Notes under the pieces: model-generated
What the model was told of the DNA's origin: nothing
The model's database searches: none
The model's input: the letters and a program-made list of their open reading frames with translations, nothing else
Source: Dryocosmus kuriphilus
Taxonomy: Eukaryota > Arthropoda > Insecta > Hymenoptera > Cynipidae
NCBI GenBank assembly: GCA_038277395.1
Contig: CM076196.1
Location: 131,437,410 to 131,501,409, forward strand
Length of the DNA stretch: 64,000 bases
Direction of reading: 5' to 3'
Translations under genes and position numbers: made by a program
Shown here: positions 10,855 to 19,800 of the stretch, in pieces
How positions within the stretch are numbered: the stretch's first letter is position 1
Layout: each line of letters opens with the position of its first letter

Positions 10855-11583
10855 ATCTATAATGATATCATTTCCACAGCATAGCTCGTATTTATAGAGA
10901 GAAAAACAGTCAAATCCTTTTCGGTATCTACCCTCCTTGAGCTCACTGTCCTTGTCAATGACAACAAATCCATACTTGTCGGTATTTCAACATGCCGAAC
11001 ATAAGTCTCGAAATTGAGAATAACTCAGGCCAGTGTTCACGCGATCGTCATACACGTGACTCAAATTCGTCTCATCCTGCTTTAAAAGTACCAACAGCTT
11101 GACATTGTCTCGCACTAAACGTTTAGGAATTCGAGCGTAAGTTTGACATAAGTAAAAACTGTCAACATGAGCGGTTCTAATGTCGTCCTGTTTCTCACAG
11201 GCCATATCATCAAATACAATTATAGAATTTGGTTGAGCTTTACTTGGTGATATTACTTCTTCATGCTCACTGAAGGGAAAATACTCAACGCCATCTACAT
11301 TATTTAACATCCGTTCCAGGAATCGGTACTTTGATTGTTTCAGGGATTTAGAGTAGACGTAGACATTGGCAAATTTCAATCCGTTTGGGTGTAATATTGG
11401 AGCGAATAATGAATTTGTCTTGCCACAATTTGATGGCCCACAAAAGACTGCACGAATGCTGTCTCGCAGTAGACTGCCATGACATTTTACTCTCTTCTTC
11501 TCTGATTGGACGAGAGTATCAAAGTTATCGACCGGAAGCTTAATAGGTTGTTTCTCGAATCGCATCTTGACTTTGAATGTCAC
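10852..11583 (-). pseudogene. Polinton B FtsK/HerA-type packaging ATPase, one stop
   Basis: This is the genome-packaging ATPase that would pump DNA into capsids. It starts with ATG at 11,583. The Walker A motif is GPSNCGKT at residues 49-56 and the Walker B motif is IIVFDDM at 121-127. The frame meets a TGA at 10,987-10,989 after 198 codons, but the next 44 codons in the same frame continue in family style (YGFVVIDKD, GRYRKGFDCF) to a second stop at 10,852-10,854. The full length would be about 243 residues, so a single nonsense mutation separates it from an intact frame. It is divergent from the PLA2 gene, with a 68-bp intergenic promoter region. Confidence 0.88.
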
Positions 11584-11589
11584 AAAATC

Positions 11590-11625
11590 TATAAATACAG
11601 CGCTTTTATATCTTTCAGGTCAGTT
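11590..11625 (+). promoter_or_regulatory. Core promoter of the PLA2 gene
   Basis: TATAAATA at 11,590-11,597 is followed by CAGGTCAGTT at 11,616-11,625. The A of the TCAGTT initiator lies 32 bp from the first T of the TATA box. The same ten bases, CAGGTCAGTT, recur at the capsid promoter (14,390-14,399). The ATG lies 30 bp downstream at 11,652. The divergent ATPase starts at 11,583, so the minus-strand promoter must use the same short region. Confidence 0.65.
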
Positions 11626-11651
11626 GCGTGCTAACCTCCGTTCAGTGAGGA

Positions 11652-12437
11652 ATGTTTGCGCATAAAGTCTCATGCAGACGACATCGAGGTAAAGGCTTAG
11701 CCAATCAACTCATCAACAACTTGCCGTTTGAGTTGCATTTACCTGGCTATCAATACTGCGGTCCAGGTACTAAGCTAGTCAAACGACTTGCTAGAGGCGA
11801 TCCCGGTATCAATCCTCTCGACGCAGCGTGTAAAGAACACGACATTGCATATTCACGTAATCGTGAGGACGTTAAAGCGAGAAACTCTGCAGATCGTGTA
11901 CTGGCCATTAAAGCATGGCAGCGAGTATTTGACGAAAAAGCGGCAGCACTGACAATAATGAACGTAATGAGTGCTAAAGCGAAACTCGGTATGGGGTTGA
12001 AGGGGAAATCCAGTTCAGAGAAGAGAAAGCTCAGTTCAAAGAAGAAGAAGAAAGTAATAGGATTTAGAAAGATTGTGAATGTAGCTAAGAAAGAAATGAG
12101 GCGAAGTAGTGATGCAAAAGTGGCCATCAAGTCTGCAATCAGAGGTGCGCAGGAAGTTGTCAAAAGTGCACAAGCGAAAAATCCGCGTGTTCTACCAATA
12201 CCGTCTAAAGTTGGTGGTGTTTTTCCACTGATTCCCATATTTGCTGGACTCAGTGCACTTGGAGCTCTTATTGGTGGGGCAGCTGGTGTAGCCAAGGTCG
12301 TAAACGATGCTAACGCAGCTAAACAACAACTCGCAGAGGCTCAACGTCATAACAAGACAATGGAGGCTATTGTTCTAGGAGAGGGGATACATTTGAAAAC
12401 TTACAAGAAAGGACTGGGGCTTTATATGAAAGGATAG
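11652..12437 (+). CDS. Phospholipase A2-domain minor virion protein of Polinton B
   Basis: An uninterrupted 261-codon frame starts with ATG. Residues about 30-70 hold a parvovirus VP1-type PLA2 core: Ca-binding loop YCGPG (35-39), then D57, C60 and catalytic pair H63-D64 in CKEHDIAY. In parvoviruses this activity opens the endosomal membrane during entry; a like role here is inferred. Residues about 113-150 are very Lys-rich, suiting DNA or capsid contact. Residues about 191-217 form a Gly/Ala-rich hydrophobic segment (FPLIPIFAGLSALGALIGG), and the C-terminus is a short amphipathic, Gly-rich tail. It is the only Polinton B gene without a visible break. It lies just upstream of the protease. 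Expression is unknown. Confidence 0.88.
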   Translation: MFAHKVSCRRHRGKGLANQLINNLPFELHLPGYQYCGPGTKLVKRLARGDPGINPLDAACKEHDIAYSRNREDVKARNSADRVLAIKAWQRVFDEKAAALTIMNVMSAKAKLGMGLKGKSSSEKRKLSSKKKKKVIGFRKIVNVAKKEMRRSSDAKVAIKSAIRGAQEVVKSAQAKNPRVLPIPSKVGGVFPLIPIFAGLSALGALIGGAAGVAKVVNDANAAKQQLAEAQRHNKTMEAIVLGEGIHLKTYKKGLGLYMKG

Positions 12438-12442
12438 GGACT

Positions 12443-12874
12443 TCGTCTAAGGCCAACATCAAAAAACTTGTAGTGAAGCTACCTCATCGTGCACTCGCTA
12501 ACGACGATCTGTTAAAATATGCTAAAGCTATAAAAAGTCCACATTTCCGTGGAGTTTTTATGCGTAATCAGCTACCAGTACGTGGTCCCCGTCAAACTGA
12601 ATCAGCTATTGTAAATCTTGGTGACAAGCACGGCCCTGGTACCCACTGGGCAACACACAGAAAGATCGGTAATGATGTTCTATACTTTGACAGTTTCGGT
12701 AATCTTCGTCCACCATCGGATCTTGTCGATTACCTCGGTACTGGTAGCGTAATAAAGTAAAAACATAATAGATATCAGGACTAAGACAGTGTTGAGTGTG
12801 GACACTTGTATTTAAAATTTTTGTGCAAACAGCTGGATTTAAGAGACAAATACTGTCTATATAAGAGAGTGTGA
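12443..12874 (+). pseudogene. Polinton B adenain-like maturation cysteine protease, two stops
   Basis: This belongs to the adenovirus-type cysteine protease family that cleaves capsid precursors. The frame is open from just after the PLA2 stop but has no ATG; the recognisable part begins KLPHRAL at 12,476. The catalytic His is in GTHWA (about 12,638-12,652) and the acidic residue region is YFDSFG. The frame then meets TAA at 12,758-12,760 and 12,782-12,784. The same frame continues and includes the nucleophile region ECGHL (12,794-12,808) before ending at TGA 12,872-12,874. The triad residues therefore persist, separated by nonsense codons. It is close behind the PLA2 gene and overlaps the penton promoter. 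Confidence 0.82.
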
Positions 12875-12891
12875 TGTACTGATAGACAGTA
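12858..12891 (+). promoter_or_regulatory. Core promoter of the penton gene
   Basis: TATATAAG at 12,858-12,865 is followed by ACAGTA with its central A at 12,888, 30 bp from the TATA start. The ATG follows at 12,909. The initiator is weaker than TCAGTT but fits arthropod initiators. The TATA box overlaps the end of the protease gene. Confidence 0.5.
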
Positions 12892-13565
12892 TAGGGAAGA
12901 ACACCATCATGAACGAATCACTTAATCTCACTACAACGGAAAACTCTTCTGTGCTCGAGGCAGAGTACTTCCCACCAATAGAACTCTCTCCGCATAAGAA
13001 CTAAGCTCTTGGTCTCGTTGAATTGCTTACATTCAATGCGATTTCTAACGTTGACGCTGGAAAGAATACAATCAAGGTCGCTCACAGGAAAGTTGTCATA
13101 CCCACAGGCAGCTATAAGATTGAAGACATTAAGAGATATGTTCAGAAGATTCTAGCGAATGACGGTATTACAATAAACATCAAGCCAAATAATAACACAC
13201 TGCGCAGCGAGATAAAGTGTGATCATGAAGTGGACCTTCGATCAGTGGATTCGATTGGACGATTGTTGGGTTTCGCGCCTCGTGTTCTTGAGGCCAATAA
13301 GACTCATACTTCTGATCTACCTGTGCCTATTCTTAAAGTTAATGCTCTACGAGTTGAGTGTAACGTCATAACAGGAGCCTACATTAACGAGCGCAAAGTG
13401 CACACAATTCACGAATTCTTTCCTGTTGTTCTACCAGGATATAAGATTGTGGAAGTGCCTTCACACGGCAATTATCTGCCAATCGCCGTGAAAACAATAC
13501 ATCAAATTCAGCTCCGCATTGTTCATCAAGATGGATACTTGATGAATTTTCGAGAAGAGATTATA

Positions 13566-14298
13566 CGAGGCACGTCCATAAAGTAAGTGTACTCAATTTA
13601 TGTAGGCTTAAAAAAAAATGTATTAAAACAGAAACATACTTGGTTACACTTGTACATATGTAAGCTATTTTTTGACATAGTCACCATCGCTCTCGAGTCC
13701 AGGAGTTGCTTTGTGGCGTTCGCCGTGTGAGTTTTGGCATTGTCAGCTGTTTTGGGTTCCACCTCGCAGGCAATTTCAGATATCCGAGACTTTCTGTGAT
13801 TGTTTCGTGTAACAGGGATCTGGAGATTTGCGGAAACATCGCAGAAAGATCATCTAACGTCAATCTGCGATCGTCACGGACCGCAATCTCGATTCTTTCC
13901 ACAAGTTCGTCAGTCACAATTGAAGGTCTTCCGCTCCTCTGATCGTCATGCACGGAAGTAGGGCCATTTTTAAATTCGCGACACCACTTGTACACACTCG
14001 TACGATTCATAGCTCCATTACCGTAAACAGTTTTCACCTCATTATAAATCTCAACTGGAGCTTTTCCCTTCACAACGAGGTAGCGAAAGACGGCGCGAAT
14101 TTCGCACTTGGCGGGAGATACGATCGACATTTTTCGCGATAGATGCTACTGCGTCAAGAGTTTTCAAGACACTAACTTTGGATTGGTCTCGTTTTGAAGT
14201 GGAGGGGTCAGGCTACGCGGCAATGTTGCCAACATGTCGAAAAAGTATTCCCTACAGCTGTGAGAGTACCAGTACACTTACTTTCTGGACGCGCCTCG
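13566..14298 (-). mobile_element. Internally deleted mariner element
   Basis: The ends are inverted repeats of about 28 bp: CGAGGCACGTCC.. at 13,566 and the complement of CGAGGCGCGTCC.. at 14,298, continuing to AGTAAGTGTACT in both. TA dinucleotides flank it at 13,564-13,565 and 14,299-14,300, the mariner target duplication. At 733 bp it is shorter than a full element (about 1.3 kb) and keeps both ends of the transposase gene. It broke the penton gene of Polinton B. Confidence 0.92.
13665..14130 (-). pseudogene. mariner transposase, central part deleted
   Basis: The N-terminal DNA-binding region is intact from ATG at 14,130. It shows two helix-turn-helix-like segments (AVFRYLVVKGKAPVEIY; MNRTSVYKWCREFKNG) and the linker DDQRSGRPSIV. 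After the LTLDDLSAMFPQ segment, near ARWNPKQLT (about 13,760), the gene jumps to the C-terminal end. There, in another frame, come KTHTANATKQLLDS and the terminal SDGDYVKK with its stop at 13,665-13,667. The DD34D catalytic core is missing. It is non-autonomous. Confidence 0.9.
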
Positions 14299-14362
14299 TA
14301 ACAATACGGCTACACGTCAAATCATCGGAATAATGGGTATTGTGTACAATCACAAAGGAGTC

Positions 14363-14400
14363 TATATAAGGGAGACAACATGCCAGACACAGGTCAGTTC
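14363..14400 (+). promoter_or_regulatory. Core promoter of the major capsid gene
   Basis: TATATAAG lies at 14,363-14,370 and CAGGTCAGTT at 14,390-14,399, with the initiator A 33 bp after the TATA start. The spacing and the ten-base initiator match the PLA2 promoter. This puts the ATG at 14,380 upstream of the predicted transcription start, so that ATG is unlikely to start the capsid protein. Confidence 0.65.
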
Positions 14401-15789
14401 TCAGCCAGCACGCAAGGCGCTAACACCTCAGAACGTGCTCTGTCTGACACAACTAGCCCTCAAGGTCAAAGAAAGAAATTGAAAAGGCCATTCAAGATAT
14501 TTTTCATCTCCATCTATTGCAACAAAGGAAATTGAAGAAATATTAAACATTCAAGAACCAGTGACAGTTGATGAATCCGTATCCTACTATGAGATTCATG
14601 CACACCAATCTTATGCCTCATCGTCGTTCAACAACAGTGATCAAATTCGAATCACTGTCTACCACCAAGATTTGTGTATACTGCCCAGTAAGAGTTCACT
14701 GCACGTGTACGGAAGACTGACAAAGGATGATGTAGCCAGAAATGTTACTGCTACAACCTTAGTGAGCAATGCAATCTGCTTTTTGTTTGATGAAGTTCGC
14801 TATGAACTCAATGGTATTGAGATTGATCGTTGCAAAAATGTCGGCCTCACGAGCATAATAAAAGGCTACGTATCTCTCACTCCTGTACAAAGTTATCTTA
14901 TGGAGAATGCAGGATGGTTAGGCATCCCCGAAGGAACACGACGCCTTAAAAATGAGGAGGGATACTTTGATGTTACTATACCGCTCAGTATGATCCTAGG
15001 ATTCGCTGAAGACTATAAAAAAATCGTTGTGAATGCAAAGCATGAACTTATCCTGACAAGATCACGCAGTGACTTGAACGCCATCATTCAACATCGACAA
15101 GATGGAAACAAGACGGAAAAGACAATCCTGGAAACGAAGACCAATTTAGGATCTCGATTCAGAAAGTGGAATGGATGATACCGAATGCAATGGCTTCAGA
15201 TCTGCAAAATATACAGCTGCTGAACTTTATTGAAAAAGAACCTCTGACCACTATGAGTTTTCGCTCATGGAAATTGTATGAATACCCCTACTCCCCACCA
15301 CCTCAAGACACATATGGACTGTGAAAACGTCAACTCAGTTGGAGAAACCACGTTACGTTATCCTGGGTTTCCAGACAGGCAGAAAGGATAGGCGAGCAAG
15401 ATATGCTAATCGTTTCGACCATTGCAGTATAACCAATGTCAAGGTTTTCCTCAATTCACAGTACTATCCGTACGGCAATCTGAATCTGAACATTAATCAC
15501 AATCAGTTTGTACTACTGTATGAGATTTATGCAAACTTTCAGGCAGCCTAATATAGCAAAGAGCCTGAACCAATGTTGAAGAAAAACGATTTAAAAAAAA
15601 CACGCTTCTCTGGCTGTTATCGATTGCTCAAAACAAAATGAGTTTCTCTAACAGACCTCAGTGGACGTTCGTCTGGAATTTGATTCTGGAGACAATTTTC
15701 CCGCTGAAACTTCAGCCTACTACCTCATCATACATGACCGTCTTATTCAATATAAACCTCTCAGTGGTAGCGTAAAAAAGTTGATTTAA
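14396..15789 (+). pseudogene. Polinton B major capsid protein (double jelly roll), broken
   Basis: This is the hexon-like major capsid protein. The readable frame from about 14,490 (SSPSIATKEIEEIL) leads into 14,561-15,178, with VSYYEIHAHQ, SSFNNSD, LPSKSSLHVYGRL and NAICFLFDEVRYELNG. Frameshifts near 15,165 and 15,310 lead to KPRYVILGFQTGRKD, NSQYYPYGNLNL and LLYEIYANFQAA, ending at TAA 15,549-15,551. Further frame changes near 15,600 give the C-terminal part (LEFDSGDNFPAETSAY, LIIHDRLIQYKPLSG), ending 15,787-15,789. No start codon survives in frame after the predicted transcription start. Order and motifs make the assignment good; it cannot make capsids. Confidence 0.85.
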
Positions 15790-15837
15790 GGTTATAGTAG
15801 TGGTGGGGGGTAATGTCAGCAGTGGTGGGGAGAAAGT

Positions 15838-15875
15838 TATAACAGAGAAGATTTCAGCAACCAGAATTCAGTTTT
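15838..15875 (+). promoter_or_regulatory. Core promoter of the right-end small gene
   Basis: TATAAC at 15,838-15,843 is followed by TCAGTT at 15,868-15,873, with the initiator A at 15,870, 32 bp from the TATA start. The ATG follows at 15,883. The spacing matches the PLA2 and capsid promoters. Confidence 0.55.
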
Positions 15876-15882
15876 CGTCGAA

Positions 15883-16388
15883 ATGGAGTTCATAGTGGAT
15901 GTGCAAGGCTTCAAGAAGCCCATTAACCAGTTTGTCTTCAAGGAGTTGGCTCTAGTTTCTCTCCAGGAAGACTCAATCTCTGGTTTACTTATTTCAACCT
16001 CCTTGCTACTGGTATGTGATGCCAGCCCGATACAAGAGTGAAAATTTGTGGCTGACGCGCAATTATCATGGACTCGAATGGAGTGCTGGTGACATACCCT
16101 ACGAGGAAGTGAGGCATATAATTCGAGACACACTACGTGGCGCTAATGCAGTCTACGTTAAGGGACTGGAAAAGAAGAAGTGGTTGGTTGGAGCAGTTTC
16201 TGACAAATGTAAATAATCTCGAGGATCTGGGTTGTACTTCGGTCCATAAACTGCCCAATAAACTCTCCATCAGGTGCAATCACCATACTCAGTACTGGAA
16301 TGAAAACTGCGCAGTTAGAAATACTCTTGCTCTCAGGACCTGGTTCTTGACTCCTCGGGATCAACCAACCATCAGGCATTACCCTTAA
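15883..16388 (+). pseudogene. Conserved Polinton small protein, possible RNase H-like fold
   Basis: It begins with ATG at 15,883 (MEFIVDVQGFK, FVFKELALVSL). After a frameshift near 15,985 it continues with YKSENLWLTRNYHGLEW, GDIPYEEVRHIIRDTL and AVYVKGLEKKKWL. A second frameshift near 16,185 leads to NLEDLGCTSVHKL and a Cys/His-rich end, CNHHTQYWNENCAVRN, then LALRTWF, ending about 16,388. A homologue lies in Polinton D (63,751-64,000). The pattern of an early D-x-Q plus a KELA strand, with a late HH...C element, recalls the DnaQ/Maelstrom RNase H-like fold; that is inference from layout only. It is the last gene before the right terminal repeat. Function unknown. Confidence 0.7.
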
Positions 16389-16966
16389 AGTAATATCGAT
16401 GAAGTGGACAACGATGATGATGATGATGCTGAGATGAAAAGTTGTGATGCCCTCACTTGAAGATTTACAATTTTTGTATTCTTCAGCCTTTTGCTTTTGT
16501 CTAAATAGGTTAAGATTTTACGTTCTAAGTTTTTTCTCTTAAATAAAAAAAAATTTTTATACTTAAAAACAAGTTTAAATTTATTTTAAACCTATCAACT
16601 TAGTTAAACATTTTATTAACATACCTTCATAAACTATGCGTGTTGAAACTAGTCGAGGAATTACGGAAAGGATTTCATGCGTTTTTTTTTGTGTTCCGCT
16701 TTGCTCAAATTTCGTTCCTGGAAACAACAACGATGGATTTTCACCACATCGATGGGTTGAATTTCACGCTCCGATCATCGAGGGATTTTGAAATGCGTCT
16801 TGAAACTTGTCGAGTTCTCGGGAATCCCCATTACACACGTAATGCGTCACCTACAGTATTTGTATGAGAGCATTTTTTTGTGACGTAAATTCTACCTTGA
16901 CAATAATGCTGAATGCATTCTGTCTTACATACACACAATATTGCTAGCATTTCTACAAGCCTATAG
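16389..16966. other. AT-rich 3' flank, no gene seen
   Basis: This holds a GATGATGAT run (about 16,407-16,430), likely an acidic coding tail or a repeat, and AT-rich sequence. There is a possible polyadenylation signal AATAAA near 16,541. No further Polinton gene is recognised. Confidence 0.4.
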
Positions 16967-17480
16967 GTGTGTGTGAGAGAGAGAGAAGGGGTAAGGGGCA
17001 GTTGTTTTCACCAATTTCGTGTCTCTGGTTACTGCGCAGTGACGTCATCGAGAACATTCTATAAGCTTAGCACGGACATAAACCATTTCAGTTTTCGAAC
17101 TAACGACAAATGACTCGTTTCACATTCATTAGATTCCTACATTACCGACTGATGGTAACAACCTGCCTCAGATTCATACTTTACTGGATGAGGAAAACAA
17201 TATATCATAGATTCTTACCTTACCGACTGATGGTAACCACCTATCCTAGATTCCTACCTTGCCGACTGACGGCAACAAACTACAGCCGATACATTCCTAC
17301 CTTACCAAATGATGGTAAATACATGCCCCAGATTCCTACCTTGCCGACTGATGGTACAAAAATGCCCTATTTCTAACGAACCCAGAATCTTACCTTCCCG
17401 ACTGAACAGCTGTCGGTGGCGCCATCTGTTGTCATCAACGCGAAGCTTGTCATATCATTTAGTCTGGAACAGAACCCTAC
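16967..17480 (-). repeat. Right terminal repeat of Polinton B with an expanded minisatellite
   Basis: The purine-rich tract (GAGAGAGAGAAGG), GTTTTCACCAATTTCGTG, GTGACGTCA and CATTCTATAAGCTTAGCACGG follow the order seen in the right end of Polinton A (1-229). From about 17,120 to 17,400 there are eight to nine units of about 30-36 bp with GATTCCTACCTTACCGACTG and GATGGTAAC. The homologous place in Polinton A has one such unit (GGTAAGGTAGGAATC, reverse complement). The exact outer end is uncertain; a candidate ends AGAACCCT at 17,478. Confidence 0.65.
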
Positions 17481-17600
17481 CTTACTGACTGAGAGTAATA
17501 CCGACTGTCGATAACTTAGTCTGGAACAGAACCAGTGAGGGAGTAGTGGCGCCATTTGTGGTCGTCAATGCGAAGCTTGCCATGGTGACCTAGAACATAC
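17395..17600. repeat. Two direct repeats of about 120 bp
   Basis: Both units contain GGCGCCAT, TCAACGCGAAGCTTG (or TCAATGCGAAGCTTG), TTAGTCTGGAACAGAACC and a CCGACTG motif. They continue the minisatellite of the Polinton B right end, and their boundary with flanking DNA is unclear. Confidence 0.5.
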
Positions 17601-19454
17601 ATAGCTATACTACTTTGATTCATTGAAAATATTTTTTCCAGTGTGGTAAGCCTGAGATAACTAAAGCTTAAAATTTATAGCGTCAAAGAAATTTAAACTT
17701 TTGTATTTATAAGCGTTTAGCGGCTGCAGCCGTGAAGGTAAACGAGCAGAGCCCTCCGCGAGAGCCCTTGTGAATTTGCCCGCATGGATCGCCCACGTGG
17801 GCCCCTCACGAGGGCCGCCATTCAGAAAAGGGCTAAAGGGGGCTTTTTTCACATGGGTAATGTTGATTTTAAAAAGAATGTCATCATTATAGTTAAAAAT
17901 TGTTATTGTTTATAAAAACTAGAATTTTAAAGATGTCTTATTTCAAAATTCAATTTTTCAACAGCTTTCATCAAAATTTTGGTAGTCTCTTAAGATATTT
18001 GGTTTTAGTATATTTTTAATAATTTAATTTATACTGAAAAATTTTCAAGTTCAAACTTGAGAAGAAATGCGCTTGGAAATACATTTCAGTGCTTTTTGTA
18101 CACATTTTTAGGCATTCGGTGTTCAAAATTTATTGGAAGAATCAAAAATATTTTAATTTAACTCATTTATATACAAGTTGAAGTGCAAACATATATGTTA
18201 TAGATTGAAATAGATTTTATAGTTTGCCATATTACAATTTGAACTTTTCGCACAATAGTACTATGTCTTTGAGACAGGTATGTATTTTTTTAAATTATGT
18301 AAATTTATATATCACACCAGAAAATTTGTCTTTTTATTAAAAACTTTTACCTTTGAAATAACTACGTATATATATTTTATATTTCTTTTAACCTGATAAT
18401 AGAATATACGGTTGATTCAAAATTCATCCTTCTCCGCTTCTATCACCGATACTGTAAGATTTTATAGTATATGCTTTTGAACATATTCGAGGGTACCACT
18501 GGTTGTATCCAACGTAGATACACTATTAAATCGAAAGTATCTTTCCTTGACCGAAGTAATTTTATCTACAAATTAAAACAATACTTCATGAATTCATAAA
18601 TATGCTTGTCATTTCAAATAAACATTTTCATTGAAATAAGTCAATATTTATGTTTCTTAACTTTGTGTGCTTTACCTTCATAGTATGAACGTTTCGATTC
18701 ATAGTACTATATTTTTTATTTAAAAAACCGAATTATTTTACTCGAAACAAAAGGTGTTGAATTATTTAGAGAAATTATTGAATCAATAATGCGGAATTCC
18801 ATAGCACCGGCACTTTTGATTCAAGAGTACTTTTTTCTCAGTGTATTATCTTTGCGTGGATCGAAATGTTGCAACATTTCTATACGGTTTGACGATTAAA
18901 AAAAGTTCCTGGTTTTTCTATGTACTTATTTTCAAAAAGGAGAGGAAACGTTAAATTAAGCCCATATTTTCAAAAATTGATTTTTTAACCCTTTGAACTT
19001 TTGCCTGCTGCATTTTAAAAACTGTAGAACTATTGAAATAAGACCCAGGACTTCAAAAATTTGTTTAGAATTTGTAACAGTTATCACATAGTTCAGTATT
19101 GAGAATCGATTTTTTAAATTTTGATCTGATCTGTTAAATGTATAATTTTGATTTTGAGTGTTTGGGTTAAATTTTCGGAAATTGGTTCGTAAGTATTTCG
19201 AAGCCTAAAGAAATCAACAAAATTTGATGTATCGATTCTCTCGTTAAATTTGTTATTTTATTTTAGGAATAACTGTCGATTATTAGGGATTGTTTTCAGA
19301 AAATATACTTTTTGAGTGTTTCGTAGAGCCAAACAATAGGCCAAACTTTTGACATACTTCTTCTGATACTAAATCTATAATTTCAGTTTACACGTAGTTT
19401 TTGAGTCATAGGGGTTGTTGGTTTTAGAAACTTTTTTTTTGATTGCTTTAGAGA
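17601..19454. other. AT-rich region without recognisable genes
   Basis: Stops are frequent in all frames. A GC-rich island at about 17,720-17,850 (GCCCACGTGGGC with CCTCACGAGGGC) contains short palindromes but no RNA gene I can fold with confidence. The rest is A/T-rich with no bounded repeat. Confidence 0.45.
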
Positions 19455-19800
19455 GTCCTCAATGAGCCCTTAATTATGGTATGGTTAATTCTATAACATT
19501 TGCTTAATTTGGATTATCGGTAGTTTTTGAGTAATAGGGGTTGATTTGGGAAAATTTGCTTTTGTGAGTTTGGAGAGCCCTAAATGAGCCTTTAATTATA
19601 ATATAGGTCATAACTCGATTCAATGTTACTTTCACGTGTGGTTCCGTCAACTTAATGATAAGCCAGCGAAACCAAAAGTATTTTTTTTAAGATAGCGAAG
19701 CATTAAATTTGTCAATGACATTAAATGAACCTTAAATGAGCCCTTAATTATGATACAGGTCATAATTCGATTCGACGATGCGGTTACGTCAACAAAGAAA
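19455..19800. repeat. Isolated monomers of the ~153-bp satellite
   Basis: GAGCCCTTAATTATG, GGTCATAACTCGATTC, GTGGTTCCGTCAACTTAA and AAATTTGTCAATG match the reverse-oriented monomers at 4,710-5,460. About two diverged units are present, far from the main array, so the family is dispersed as well as tandem. Confidence 0.7.

Larger units (their letters stand above)
12909..14333 (+). pseudogene. Polinton B penton/minor capsid protein, split by mariner
   Basis: It starts with ATG at 12,909. The first 31 codons (including AEYFPPIELSP) end at TAA 13,002-13,004. The same frame then runs from GLVELL through DAGKNTIKV, SIGRLLGFAPR and FFPVVLPGYKIVEVP to 13,565, where the mariner inserts. Beyond the insertion the original frame resumes at 14,301 and closes with TAA at 14,331-14,333. 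The apparent last residues of the left part, reading RGTSIK, are encoded by mariner end sequence. The protein is the single-jelly-roll penton homologue, occupying capsid vertices; this assignment rests on gene order and motif resemblance. Confidence 0.75.

Noticed and set aside
11750..12295. 181-codon frame antisense to the PLA2 gene
   Set aside because: It is a shadow of the biased Lys/Ala-rich PLA2 frame; it has no motif of its own.
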